A stretch of DNA of 64,000 nt, from positions 496,001 to 560,000 of the forward strand of contig NZ_CP078091.1 of the NCBI RefSeq assembly GCF_025917005.1, given 5' to 3'. The position numbers were made by a program, and so were the translations under genes. Shown here piece after piece: positions 7,643 through 17,767 of this stretch (positions within the stretch are counted from its first letter, which is position 1; every line of letters begins with the position of its first letter). The notes beneath the pieces are model-generated. The model did no database searches. It saw only the letters and a list, made by a program, of their open reading frames with translations, and was not told the DNA's origin. The DNA is from Porphyrobacter sp. ULC335 (GTDB taxonomy: Bacteria > Pseudomonadota > Alphaproteobacteria > Sphingomonadales > Sphingomonadaceae).

Positions 7643-8127
7643 CCCCCGAGATCGTGCTGATCTACGCGCGCGCCGCCAATGGCGCGATCGGGCTCGACGA
7701 CGATCTGCCGTGGCGGCTGCCCGCTGATCTCAAGCGGTTCAAGGCGCTGACAATGAGCAAGCCGATGGTGATGGGCCGCAAGACCTTCGAGAGCCTGCCC
7801 GGTCTGCTGCCGGGTCGCCGCCATATCGTGCTGACCCGCGATGCCGGGTGGGCTGCCGAGGGAGCAGAGACCGCCGCCACGCTCGACGATGCAGTGGCGC
7901 TCGCGGGGGGCGAGACGATCGCCATCATCGGCGGGTCGGCGGTGTTCGAAGCCTTTTTGCCGCGCGCTGACAGAGTCGAACTCACCAGGATCCATGCCGA
8001 CTATGAGGGCGACACCTTCATGCCGGAACTCGGCCCCGATTGGCACGAGGTGGCGCGCGAGGATCACGCGGCCGAGGGCGATTACCCCGCCTTCTCCTTC
8101 CTCACCTATCGCAAGGTCGCAAGCTGA
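7639..8127 (+). CDS. folA: Dihydrofolate reductase
   Basis: 162 residues, the usual length of chromosomal DHFR. Reduces dihydrofolate to tetrahydrofolate with NADPH. Motifs: YARAANGAIGLDDDLPWRLP (the Met20-loop region, with acidic D near 28), VMGRKTFESLP and IIGGSAVFEAFL (NADPH binding). A GDTFMPEL segment near 120 is standard. Overlaps purK upstream (ATGA) and ribF downstream (TGATG). Confidence 0.95.
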   Translation: MTPEIVLIYARAANGAIGLDDDLPWRLPADLKRFKALTMSKPMVMGRKTFESLPGLLPGRRHIVLTRDAGWAAEGAETAATLDDAVALAGGETIAIIGGSAVFEAFLPRADRVELTRIHADYEGDTFMPELGPDWHEVAREDHAAEGDYPAFSFLTYRKVAS

Positions 8128-9054
8128 TGCGCTGGCTCGATCATCGCGATTCCATGCCCGAGGCGCTGCGCGGCGCGATCATCGCGCTCGGCAATTTCGA
8201 CGGGTTCCATCGCGGCCATCAGGCCGTGGCGGGTGAAGCGATCCGCTGGGCGCAGGCCGAGGGTCGCCCCTCGATCATCGCCACCTTCGATCCGCATCCG
8301 GTGCGCTTCTTCCGGCCCGATGTGCCGCCCTTCCGCCTGACGACGCTCGAACAGCGGCAGGAACTCTACCTCGCCGCGGGGGCAACCGCGATGCTGGTGT
8401 TCCACTTCGACGCCGAACTGGCGGGGAAGAGCGCGGAGGACTTTATCCGCGCCATCCTGATCGACCGCTTCGGCGCGCACGGGGTGGTGACGGGGGGGCG
8501 ATTTCACCTTCGGCAAGGGTGCCAAGGGCAATGTGGATCTGCTGCGCACCCTCGGCGGCGAATTGGGCCTGCAATCGCGCGTTGTCGCGGCGGTCAGCGA
8601 GGGCGACGAGGTCGTCTCCTCCAGCCGCATTCGTCAGGCCCTGCGCGAAGGCGACCCGCAGGAAGCCGCACGCTTGCTGACCCGGCCCTTCGCGATCCGC
8701 GGCATCGTCGAACATGGCGACAAACGCGGGCGCACCATCGGCTATCCGACGGCGAACCTCGGCGTCGAGAATTACCTGCGGCCCAAATACGGCATCTACG
8801 CCGTGACGGGCCGCATTCTGGCGACCGGACAGGTGCTGCACGGCGCGGCCAATATCGGCATCCGCCCGCAGTTCGAACCGCCCAAGGAGCTGCTCGAACC
8901 CTTCTTCTTCGACTTCTCCGGCGACCTTTACGGACAGGAGATCGAGATCGCCTTCCACCACTTCCTGCGCGGCGAGGCGAAGTTCGATAGCCTTGAAGCC
9001 CTGATCGAGCAGATGGACAAGGATTGCGCCGAGGCGCGGCGCCTGCTCGGTTGA
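8127..9054 (+). CDS. ribF: Bifunctional riboflavin kinase/FAD synthetase with an apparent +1 frameshift
   Basis: Makes FMN from riboflavin and FAD from FMN. The FAD synthetase half reads from ATG 8127 (IALGNFDGFHRGHQAV, ATFDPHPVRFF, TTLEQRQELY) and breaks at 8492-8498, a run of seven G. With six G the frame continues as VVTGGDFTFGKGAKGN, the family motif, into the second half (8533-9054: SSSRIRQALREGD, then the riboflavin kinase domain GDKRGRTIGYPTANL and LHGAANIG). The whole protein would be about 308 residues, normal for RibF. The enzyme is essential in most bacteria, so a sequencing error in the homopolymer is the likeliest cause; slippage or a true frameshift is possible. Confidence 0.9.
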
Positions 9055-9059
9055 ATTTG

Positions 9060-9180
9060 TTCACGCGAAGACGCGAAGAGGTTGCAGCTGGCCGCAGGCC
9101 GAGCACCCTCCATGAACCAATTGCCTGATGTTGTGTTCGGCTGCGCCGGAACGGCCGACATCTTCGCGTCTTCGCGTGAA
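9060..9180. repeat. Inverted repeat family A, copy 1
   Basis: Perfect 20-bp arms at 9060-9079 and 9161-9180 (each holding GCGAAGACGCGAAG or its complement) flank an 81-base interior. It fills the ribF-ileS spacer. The same arms occur at 15471-15539 around a different, shorter interior, as expected of a palindromic mobile repeat whose ends are conserved. Confidence 0.85.
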
Positions 9181-9242
9181 ACACCCGTTCCCACCAAGAC
9201 AAATTGCGCAAACCCCGCACGCCCGCTAAGGCCCGCCGCATC

Positions 9243-12146
9243 ATGAGCGACGACAGCACGCAGCGCGATTACCGGGACACCGTCTTCCTGCCGAAGACCG
9301 AGTTCCCGATGAAGGCCGGCCTTCCGCAGAAGGAGCCGGGCATTGCCGCGCGCTGGGAAGCGATTGGCCTCTATGACGCCCTGCGCGCCGCACGCCGCGG
9401 CCGCGAGAAGTTCATCCTCCATGATGGCCCGCCCTACGCCAATGGCGACATGCATATCGGCCATGCGCTCAACCACATCCTCAAGGACATGGTCTGCCGC
9501 ACCCAGAACCTGCTGGGCCGCGATGCGCCTTACGTGCCCGGCTGGGACTGCCACGGCCTCCCCATCGAATGGAAGGTCGAGGAGCAGTATCGCAAGGAGA
9601 AGAAGGCCAAGCCCGTCCTCACCGGCGCGGGCCGAGACGAGGCGGCGGTCAAGGCGTTCCGCGACGAGTGCCGCGCCTATGCGCAACGCTGGGTCGATGC
9701 GCAGCGCGGGCAGCTGAAGCGCCTCGGCATCATGGGCGATTGGGACCACCCCTACCTCACCATGCAGAAGGAGAGCGAGGCGGTGATCGTCGCCGAGCTT
9801 CTGAAGCTGGCCGAGGCGGGGAATGTCTACCGCGGATCGAAGCCGGTGATGTGGTCCCCGGTCGAACAGACCGCGCTCGCCGAGGCGGAGGTCGAATACG
9901 AGGACATCACCTCGACCCAGATCGACGTGGCGTTCGAGATTGTTGAATCGCCCATTCCGGAGCTGGTCGGCGCCCACGCGGTGATCTGGACGACGACGCC
10001 GTGGACGATCCCGGTGAACCAGGCTTTGGCTTACGGGCCCGAGGTTGAATACGTCTTGCTCCGAACAACCTCCGGTTTGAAAATTCTGGTCGCAAAGGAA
10101 TTGCAGGGCGCCATGGGTGTGCGCGGACGCTCCGCAGGAGCGAACGGCGGCTACCTCGACGATCGGCTGTCCGATGGTAATGACGTCGAATTGTGGGCAG
10201 GCAAAGGTTCCGAACTCGCCGGAACCCTCGCCCGCCACCCGATGCACCACCTCGGCGGGTTCTACGCCGCGCCGCGCCCGCTGCTCCCCGGCGATTTCGT
10301 TACCACCGACAGCGGCACCGGCCTCGTCCACATGGCGCCCGACCACGGCGAGGACGACTTCGACCTGTGCAAGGCGAACGGGATCAACCCCGTCTTCGCG
10401 GTGATGGACGACGGGCGCTACCGCGACGATTGGGGCTGGCTGGGCGCGGCGGATGAGCGCCGCATGAGCGTCATCAACCCCAAGTTTAACGCGCCGCCCA
10501 ATTCTGAAGGGACTGGGGGCCCGATCTGCGAGGACCTGCGCGAAGCGGGCGCGTTGCTCGCCGCGAGTGCGGACTACGCGCACTCCTACCCGCATTCGTG
10601 GCGCTCCAAGGCCAAGGTGATCTTCCGCTGCACCCCGCAGTGGTTCGTGCCGATGGACAAGCCGCTGGGTGACGGCACCACGCTGCGCGACACGGCCATT
10701 GCCGAAATCGCCCGCGTCCAGTTCATCCCCGAAAAGGGCCGCAACCGCATCGGCGCGATGGTCGAGGGGCGGCCCGACTGGGTGCTCTCCCGCCAGCGCG
10801 CATGGGGCGTGCCGATCACGCTGTTCGTGCGGCCGGATGGTTCGTACCTGCAAGACGCCGAGGTCAACGCCCGTATCGTCGCGGCGGTGAACGCGGATGG
10901 CATGGACGCGTGGAACAGCGCCAACAAAGCGGCGTTCCTCGGCCCGGACTACGACCCCGCAGAGTTCGAGATGGTCACCGACATTCTCGACGTGTGGTTC
11001 GATAGCGGCTGCACCCATGCCTTCGTGCTGGAGTCGGGGCGCTGGCCGGACCTGCAATGGCCCGCCAACCTCTACCTTGAAGGCAGCGACCAGCATCGCG
11101 GCTGGTTCCAGTCCTCGCTGCTTGAAAGCTGCGTCACCCGCGGCCGCGCGCCTTACGATCAGGTTCTCACCCACGGCTTCACCATGGATGCCAAGGGCAA
11201 GAAGATGTCCAAGAGCCTCGGCAACACGGTCGATCCGCTCAAGGTGATGGAGACCTACGGCGCGGACATCATCCGGCTGTGGGCGCTTTCGGTCGATTTC
11301 ACCGAGGATCACCGCATCGGCGATGAAATCCTCAAAGGCGTGGGCGACCAGTACCGCAAGCTGCGCAACACCTTCCGCTACCTGCTCGGCGCGCTCGACG
11401 GGTTTGTGGGCGATATGAGCGATTCGGGAGAACTGCCCGAGCTCGAAGTCTATGTGCTGGCGCTGCTGGCCGACCTCGATCGCAAGTTGAAGGCGGCGGC
11501 GGAGGCTTACGACTTCAACCTCTACACCCGCCTGTTGGTCGATTTCTGCAACGAGGACCTTTCGGCGTTCTTCTTCGATATCCGCAAGGACTCGCTCTAT
11601 TGCGACGGCCCGGATTCGACCACGCGCAACGCCTATCGCACCGTGCTCGACCTGCTGTTCCACGCGCTGGTGCGCTATGCCGCGCCGGTGCTGGTGTTCA
11701 CCGCCGAGGAAGTGTGGATGAGCCGCTATCCCGAGGACGGCGAGGAGGATGACGCCGGCCAGCGCGGGTCTGTCCACCTGCTCGAATGGCCGAGCGTGCC
11801 GGGCGTGGTGGTCGAGAATGCCAAGTGGGCGCAGCTGCGCGCCCTTCGCGATTCCGTCAACGAAGCGATCGAACCGCTGCGCCGCGACAAGACCATCCGC
11901 TCCAGCCTCGAGGCCGAAGTGGTCGTCCCCGCCAGCATGGTGCCCGAAGGTGTCAGCGACGAACAACTCGCCGAGCTGTTCATCACCGCGACAGTCACCC
12001 GCGGGCAGGGCGATGCCGTGATCGTCACCAAGACCGCCCACCACAAGTGCTCGCGCTGCTGGCGCCATCTGCCCGACGTGGCGGATGACGGCGCGCTGTG
12101 CGGTCGCTGTGACGATGTGGTCAGCGTTATGGACGGTGCCGCATGA
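9243..12146 (+). CDS. ileS: Isoleucyl-tRNA synthetase
   Basis: 967 residues from ATG 9243. Charges tRNA-Ile. Class I signatures: HIGH at 71-74 (GDMHIGHALN) and KMSKS near 652 (KGKKMSKSLGN). The editing domain contains WTTTPWTIPVNQAL, and the C-terminus has the zinc site CSRCWRHLP...CGRC near 930-955. A less GC-rich glycine-rich stretch near 10070-10200 (GVRGRSAGANGGYLDD) carries a small palindrome and may be an insertion in the editing domain. Overlaps lspA by four bases, a very common ileS-lspA arrangement. Confidence 0.97.
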   Translation: MSDDSTQRDYRDTVFLPKTEFPMKAGLPQKEPGIAARWEAIGLYDALRAARRGREKFILHDGPPYANGDMHIGHALNHILKDMVCRTQNLLGRDAPYVPGWDCHGLPIEWKVEEQYRKEKKAKPVLTGAGRDEAAVKAFRDECRAYAQRWVDAQRGQLKRLGIMGDWDHPYLTMQKESEAVIVAELLKLAEAGNVYRGSKPVMWSPVEQTALAEAEVEYEDITSTQIDVAFEIVESPIPELVGAHAVIWTTTPWTIPVNQALAYGPEVEYVLLRTTSGLKILVAKELQGAMGVRGRSAGANGGYLDDRLSDGNDVELWAGKGSELAGTLARHPMHHLGGFYAAPRPLLPGDFVTTDSGTGLVHMAPDHGEDDFDLCKANGINPVFAVMDDGRYRDDWGWLGAADERRMSVINPKFNAPPNSEGTGGPICEDLREAGALLAASADYAHSYPHSWRSKAKVIFRCTPQWFVPMDKPLGDGTTLRDTAIAEIARVQFIPEKGRNRIGAMVEGRPDWVLSRQRAWGVPITLFVRPDGSYLQDAEVNARIVAAVNADGMDAWNSANKAAFLGPDYDPAEFEMVTDILDVWFDSGCTHAFVLESGRWPDLQWPANLYLEGSDQHRGWFQSSLLESCVTRGRAPYDQVLTHGFTMDAKGKKMSKSLGNTVDPLKVMETYGADIIRLWALSVDFTEDHRIGDEILKGVGDQYRKLRNTFRYLLGALDGFVGDMSDSGELPELEVYVLALLADLDRKLKAAAEAYDFNLYTRLLVDFCNEDLSAFFFDIRKDSLYCDGPDSTTRNAYRTVLDLLFHALVRYAAPVLVFTAEEVWMSRYPEDGEEDDAGQRGSVHLLEWPSVPGVVVENAKWAQLRALRDSVNEAIEPLRRDKTIRSSLEAEVVVPASMVPEGVSDEQLAELFITATVTRGQGDAVIVTKTAHHKCSRCWRHLPDVADDGALCGRCDDVVSVMDGAA

Positions 12147-12679
12147 GCGCGCTGTTCACCCGCAACCGGCTGATCGGCCTCGCCATCGCCGCCCTGATCG
12201 CGATCGTCGATCAGGCGGTGAAGTGGTACGTGGTCGGCCCGCTGGCGCTGCGGCAGGTGGGGCGGATCGACCTGCTCCCCTTCTTCGACCTAACCTATAC
12301 CGAGAACAAGGGCATCTCGCTGGGGATGTTCCAGGCCTATGACATGGAAACCCGCTGGCTGCTGGTGGCGCTCACCGCAGGCATCGCGCTGGTCGTGCTG
12401 GTGTGGATGATGCGCGAAAAGGCCATGGGTGAGATCGCCGGGCTCGCGCTGATCCTCGGCGGGGCGCTGGGCAATATCCGTGACCGCTTCGATCTGGGCT
12501 ATGTCATCGACTATGCCGATTTCCACATCGGAACATTCCGGCCCTTCCTGATCTTCAACATTGCCGACGCCGCGATCACCATTGGCGTCGTCATTATCCT
12601 TGCCCGCAGCCTGCTGGTGCGCGACAAGGCGGACACCGAAACCGGGGAAGCGCCCCGTGGAGAGCGACAAGATGCGTAA
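12143..12679 (+). CDS. lspA: Lipoprotein signal peptidase (signal peptidase II)
   Basis: 178 residues with four membrane segments. Cleaves signal peptides of diacylglyceryl-prolipoproteins in the inner membrane. The two catalytic aspartates are D123 (GYVIDYADF) and D142 (FNIADAAI); GALGNIRDRF and the TENKGISLGMF loop are also conserved. Overlaps ileS by ATGA and the following lipoprotein gene by eight bases; that gene encodes one of its presumable substrates. Confidence 0.96.
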   Translation: MSALFTRNRLIGLAIAALIAIVDQAVKWYVVGPLALRQVGRIDLLPFFDLTYTENKGISLGMFQAYDMETRWLLVALTAGIALVVLVWMMREKAMGEIAGLALILGGALGNIRDRFDLGYVIDYADFHIGTFRPFLIFNIADAAITIGVVIILARSLLVRDKADTETGEAPRGERQDA

Positions 12680-13085
12680 GTTTGCACCCCTGATCCTGTT
12701 GGCTGGCGCTTCGGCGATGCTGGCTGCCTGTGGCGGCGGCGGCGGGGTGTTCGATCGCGCACGGCCGGACGAATTCGCCGTGCAGCGTCAGGCGCCCTTG
12801 GTTGTGCCGCCCGATTTCACGCTGACCCCGCCCGCCCCCGGCGCCCCGCGCCCGGCTGAGGGTACCGCGTCCGAACAGGCGCTTGATGCCCTGTTCGGCG
12901 GTCCGGCCCCGCGCAGCCGCGTCGAAGCCAGCTTGATCGACCGCGCCGGCGCGGCCGCGCCGAGCATCCGCAGCCAAGTCGGCGATACCGGCACCAACAC
13001 CGTCGCCAAGGGCCGGGTGACCCGCGACATCATCGCCGCGCCGGAAGGCGACGGGCAAGCGGCAAGCACGGTTATCCCTTCTTGA
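12672..13085 (+). CDS. DUF3035-type lipoprotein
   Basis: 137 residues from ATG 12672 inside the end of lspA. A type II signal peptide with lipobox LAAC places the acylated cysteine at residue 20, followed by GGGGGVFDRARPDEFAV. The VVPPDFTLTPPAPG segment and the overall length match the DUF3035 family, found in alphaproteobacteria next to lspA. The role is unknown; an envelope location is expected from the lipobox. The repeat copy at 13086 begins directly after its stop codon. Confidence 0.8.
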   Translation: MRKFAPLILLAGASAMLAACGGGGGVFDRARPDEFAVQRQAPLVVPPDFTLTPPAPGAPRPAEGTASEQALDALFGGPAPRSRVEASLIDRAGAAAPSIRSQVGDTGTNTVAKGRVTRDIIAAPEGDGQAASTVIPS

Positions 13086-13187
13086 TGTTCCGCACGCCTC
13101 CGGCGTGCGAAATCCTCGCTCACGGGGCCTGAAGGCCCCGTCGCTGCGGGCGGCCGGTCGGCCTTGCGGTCGCTGGCGCGACCGATT
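13086..13187 (+). repeat. Four-hairpin structured repeat, family B, copy 1
   Basis: Starts with TGTTCCGCA directly after the TGA of the DUF3035 gene and ends in GACCGATT. Four successive hairpins can be drawn: CGCACGCC/GGCGTGCG, CGGGGCC/GGCCCCG, GGCC/GGCC around GGTC, and GGTCGC/GCGACC. The copy at 30926-31025 has different arm sequences at hairpins 1 to 3 that still pair. Both copies sit between convergent genes. Confidence 0.8.
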
Positions 13188-13217
13188 CCAGCGCAAACCG
13201 CCGGGGCAGCAAAAAAC

Positions 13218-14522
13218 TTAATCCCCCTCGTGGGCCCGGCTCACCAGCAGCTTGTCGATCCGGCGGCCATCCATGTCGACGACCTCGAAGCGCCAGCCCT
13301 GGTCGATGAAATACTCGCCCTCGCCCGGCAGCTTCTTCATCACCGACAGCGCATAGCCCGCAGCCGTGCCGAACTCGCGGTCCTCGCCATATTCGAGCCC
13401 CAACCGGTCGGATAGCGCATCGGCCGACAGTGAGCCCGACACCAGCAGCGAACCGTCTTCGCGCTCGACCACCGAAGGCAGATCGCCGTCGTCGCTATCG
13501 CTGGCGAAATTGCCGACGATCGCGGTGAGCAGGTCGACCGGCGTCACGATCCCTTCGAAGTGCCCGTATTCGTCGTGCACCAGAGCCATCGCGACTTCTG
13601 CCGATTGCAGCACCCGCAGCGCGTCCATCGCGTCGAGCTGATCGGGCACCACCTCGACCTTGCGCATCATGTCGCGCAGGGCGACCGGGCGGCTGGCGAC
13701 CAGCGCGGCAAGCACATCGCGCACCTTCACCACGCCGAGGATCGTGTCGGGAGAACCTTCGCCGACGGGCAACAGCGAGTGGGTGCTGCCCTCGATCGTC
13801 TCGCGGATCGCGGCGATATCGGCATCGGCCTCGATCCAGTCGACCAATTTGCGCGGGGTCATCATTTCGCGCACCGGACGCTCGGCAAGGCGCACCACGC
13901 CGGTCAACAGCTGGCGCTGCTCGTCCTCGATGACGCCCGATCGGGTCGCTTCGGCGAAGATCATCTGCAATTCTTCGGCGGTGACCCTGCCTTCGTCCCC
14001 GCGGCGGATGCCGAACAGGCTGATGATCGCCGCCGAGCTGGAATCGAGCAACCACACCAGGGGCGCGGCGGCCTTGGCCAGGAACGCCATCGGGCGGGCC
14101 ATCACCAGCGACACCGGAACCGCCACCTGCAAGGCAAGCTGTTTGGGAACCAGCTCGCCGATAATCAGGCTGAGGTAAGTGGTAATGGCAATCACCACCG
14201 CGAAACCGCTCTCCTCGGCATATTCCAGCGGCACGCCCAGCGCTGCGAGCCGCTCGCCCACCGGTCCGCCAAGGCTCGCGCCGGAATAGGCGCCGTTGAT
14301 GATCCCGATCAGGGTGATGCCGATCTGCACGGTCGACAGGAACTTGCCGGGATTGGCCGCAAGGCTGATCGCGATCCGTGCACTCGTCGATCCGGCTTCG
14401 GCGCGCGTTTCGAGCGTGCTGGTCTTGGCCGAGACGATGGCAAGCTCCGACATCGCGAACACGCCATTGATGACGATGAGCACGAAGATAATGGCAAGGT
14501 CTGACCAGGGAAAAGGTGTCAC
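13218..14522 (-). CDS. CorC/HlyC-type CNNM transporter-like protein (DUF21, CBS pair)
   Basis: 434 residues. Domains in order: DUF21 membrane domain with about four helices (residues 1-190; NGVFAMSELAIVSA and LIIGELVPKQLAL are typical), a CBS pair (about 215-335; MMTPRKLVDWIE, SLLPVGEGSPD, VHDEYGHFEGIVT) and a C-terminal CorC_HlyC domain (350-425). Such proteins are linked to Mg/Co efflux or Mg homeostasis; the older name hemolysin is not supported. The start is GTG at 14522 with GGAGG just upstream. Converges on the lspA operon across the repeat at 13086. Confidence 0.9.
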   Translation of the reverse strand: MTPFPWSDLAIIFVLIVINGVFAMSELAIVSAKTSTLETRAEAGSTSARIAISLAANPGKFLSTVQIGITLIGIINGAYSGASLGGPVGERLAALGVPLEYAEESGFAVVIAITTYLSLIIGELVPKQLALQVAVPVSLVMARPMAFLAKAAAPLVWLLDSSSAAIISLFGIRRGDEGRVTAEELQMIFAEATRSGVIEDEQRQLLTGVVRLAERPVREMMTPRKLVDWIEADADIAAIRETIEGSTHSLLPVGEGSPDTILGVVKVRDVLAALVASRPVALRDMMRKVEVVPDQLDAMDALRVLQSAEVAMALVHDEYGHFEGIVTPVDLLTAIVGNFASDSDDGDLPSVVEREDGSLLVSGSLSADALSDRLGLEYGEDREFGTAAGYALSVMKKLPGEGEYFIDQGWRFEVVDMDGRRIDKLLVSRAHEGD

Positions 14523-14721
14523 GCGCCTCCGCTAGCACAAACTGGCGGTGTTGCCAGCCATGCAACCGGGCGGCGGTCGGCGATAAGGCACCCACAGCCG
14601 CTTTGTTCAACATGGGTCAATGAAACTGGTCACAGGAGCCACTAGTCCAATCGGCGTGACGCCTTGCCGCCAAAGGGGCTGCATGGCATCGTCGCCAAGA
14701 CACAAGAGGGAGGCACTTCAC

Positions 14722-15417
14722 ATGACTATTTCGCGTATCCTGCTTACGGGCACCGCCGCGATCGCTTTGCTGGGCACCACTGCCTGCGTGACCGATCCCA
14801 ACACCGGCGAAAAGAAGATTTCGCGCACCGCCATCGGCACCGGCCTTGGCGGCACGCTGGGCTACCTGCTTGGCGGGGCGATCGGTGGAGACACCGGGCG
14901 CATCATCGGCGCAGGCATCGGCGGTTCGGCCGGCGCGGTGCTGGGCAAGCAGTATGACGACCAGATCAAGGAACTGAAGGAACAGACCGTCGGCAGCGGC
15001 GTCGATGTCGAGGAAGTCGGCGATCAGGAAGCCATTCTGGTGCGCCTGCCCGACGGCGTGACCTTCGCCACCGGTTCGGCCGCGATCAACCCCGGCTTCT
15101 CGGACACGCTCAACAACGTGGCGGAAAGCCTGATCAAGTACCCCAACAGCCTGATCGACGTTTACGGCTTCACCGACACGACCGGATCGAACGCGACCAA
15201 CCAGCGTCTGTCGGAACAGCGGGCACAGGCCGTCGCCGATTACCTTGCGGCGCGCGGCGTGGCGCGGGCCCGGATGGCGACCAAGGGCTATGGCGAGCAG
15301 TATGATTACCTGCGCGTCAAGACCGGCGACAACGTCAACGAACCGCTCAACCGCCGTGTCGAGATCAAGATCATCCCGGTCAGCCAGGACGATGTGAGCG
15401 CGGCGCGGGGGAACTAA
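14722..15417 (+). CDS. OmpA-family outer-membrane lipoprotein
   Basis: 231 residues from ATG 14722. A lipoprotein signal ends at C22 (LLGTTAC). A glycine-zipper region follows (GTGLGGTLGYLLGGAIGG and IGGSAGAVLG, residues 46-77), then an OmpA C-terminal peptidoglycan-binding domain (about 120-225): VYGFTDTTGS, NQRLSEQRAQAVADYL and NRRVEIKI. This YiaD/Pal-like layout anchors the outer membrane to peptidoglycan. Single gene transcribed away from the CorC-like gene, across a 199-base spacer in which I see no other gene or clear site. Confidence 0.92.
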   Translation: MTISRILLTGTAAIALLGTTACVTDPNTGEKKISRTAIGTGLGGTLGYLLGGAIGGDTGRIIGAGIGGSAGAVLGKQYDDQIKELKEQTVGSGVDVEEVGDQEAILVRLPDGVTFATGSAAINPGFSDTLNNVAESLIKYPNSLIDVYGFTDTTGSNATNQRLSEQRAQAVADYLAARGVARARMATKGYGEQYDYLRVKTGDNVNEPLNRRVEIKIIPVSQDDVSAARGN

Positions 15418-15470
15418 GACGAGAGGTGTGGCGGGGGTGCGAGAGCGCTCCCGCCTCGCTCTTGAGTTTT

Positions 15471-15539
15471 TTCACGCGAAGACGCGAAGAGGGAATGCCA
15501 CGGTTCAGCCCGGCGCGTAACCTTCGCGTCTTCGCGTGA
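15471..15539. repeat. Inverted repeat family A, copy 2
   Basis: Arms 15471-15490 and 15522-15539 match the arms of 9060-9180 and pair over 18 bases, around a 31-base interior unrelated to copy 1. It lies in the convergent spacer between the OmpA gene and the cysQ-like gene. Confidence 0.85.
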
Positions 15540-15603
15540 CACAGATCCGCAGCTTCGCCGCACAAGATCGCTCGCGCCTTTGCGCGAAATCCGTTTCTTC
15601 TTT

Positions 15604-16380
15604 TTACCGCAGCGCCTTGGCCCGCTCTGCCAGCCGCTCTACCGCCGCGGCGTGGATGGCGGGCGAACACACCAGCACCCCGAAATCGCGGGGGTCGTGC
15701 TTGTTATACGCCAGCGGCCCACCGAACGCGTCGGTGACCTCGGCCCCGGCCTCGCGCGCGATCAGGGTCGCGGCGGCGATGTCCCATTCAAAGCCCCAGC
15801 GAAGCGTGGCGACGAGGTCTGCCCGGTCATCCGCCACCATCGCGATCCGCAAGGCGATCGAATTGGGCTGCTCCACCGCGACGAGGTCCGAATCGTCCTT
15901 GGGAAGGCTGTGTGTCGGCACCCTCGCGCCTGCAAAGGTGGTGCGCTGGCTGGCCCGGATCGGCACATCGTTGAGCGTCGCGCCCTGCCCCGCGACCGCC
16001 ACCCACTCCTCGCCCCGGGCAGGCGCGGCGAGCATGCCGATCAGCGGCCGGCCAGAGCTGACCAGCGCCACCGACACTGCCCAGCCCGGCCGTCCGCCGA
16101 CAAAATCGCGGGTGCCGTCAATCGGATCGACCAGCCAGATCAGCCCGCTCTGCGTGCGCACCTTGTCGTCGGCGGTTTCTTCGGAAAGCCACGCGGCAGA
16201 CGGCAGCAACCGGTGCAGCTCGCGCTTGAGGAAGCGGTCAACCTCGAGATCGGCCTCGCTGACCGGATTGCCCGGGGTCTTGTCCCAGCTGTGCAAGTCA
16301 TGCCCCGCCCCCGGCCAGCGCGAATGGGCAATCCTGCCCGCCTCGCGGACAATGGCCAGAAGGTGATCACGGTCTATCAT
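15604..16380 (-). CDS. cysQ: Inositol-monophosphatase-family 3'(2'),5'-bisphosphate nucleotidase (CysQ-like)
   Basis: 258 residues from ATG 16380; a TTG nine bases further upstream is possible. Metal-binding motifs of the IMPase family are complete: LSEETAD near 66 for metal 1, WLVDPIDGTRDF near 83-94 (two aspartates), and WDIAAATLIAREAG near 200. CysQ enzymes hydrolyse 3'-phosphoadenosine 5'-phosphate to AMP in sulfate assimilation and need Mg. The family also includes histidinol-phosphate and inositol phosphatases, so the substrate is less certain than the fold. Divergent from sucC. Confidence 0.8.
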   Translation of the reverse strand: MIDRDHLLAIVREAGRIAHSRWPGAGHDLHSWDKTPGNPVSEADLEVDRFLKRELHRLLPSAAWLSEETADDKVRTQSGLIWLVDPIDGTRDFVGGRPGWAVSVALVSSGRPLIGMLAAPARGEEWVAVAGQGATLNDVPIRASQRTTFAGARVPTHSLPKDDSDLVAVEQPNSIALRIAMVADDRADLVATLRWGFEWDIAAATLIAREAGAEVTDAFGGPLAYNKHDPRDFGVLVCSPAIHAAAVERLAERAKALR

Positions 16381-16506
16381 TTTTGGCAATCATGACGGGC
16401 CTCCGTGTTGGCCGTGCTTCAGGCACTTTTCAAGCCTGTCGATCCGTGCTTAGGCCGCCCGCAGACAAACCTCTCCCCAGGATTTGCAAGAAGGGATCAC
16501 TACGCC

Positions 16507-17706
<1,200 letters not shown>

Positions 17707-17767
17707 TAGGCGCAGCTACATCCCGGGCGGGGCGGCACACGTATCCTCTCTGCCCGGCCAAATCGCG

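Noticed and set aside
7900-8127. FMN riboswitch upstream of ribF
   Set aside because: ribF overlaps folA directly; there is no leader and no RFN-like conserved sequence.
8127-9054. Two separate genes for FAD synthetase and riboflavin kinase
   Set aside because: The break falls inside a conserved motif at a homopolymer, and one base restores the standard fused RibF.
8928-12068. A 1046-codon open frame antisense to ileS, and similar long antisense frames over the RND permease and clpA
   Set aside because: High-G+C genes leave open frames on the other strand. These have Arg/His/Gly-rich translations without domains, and the sense genes are certain.
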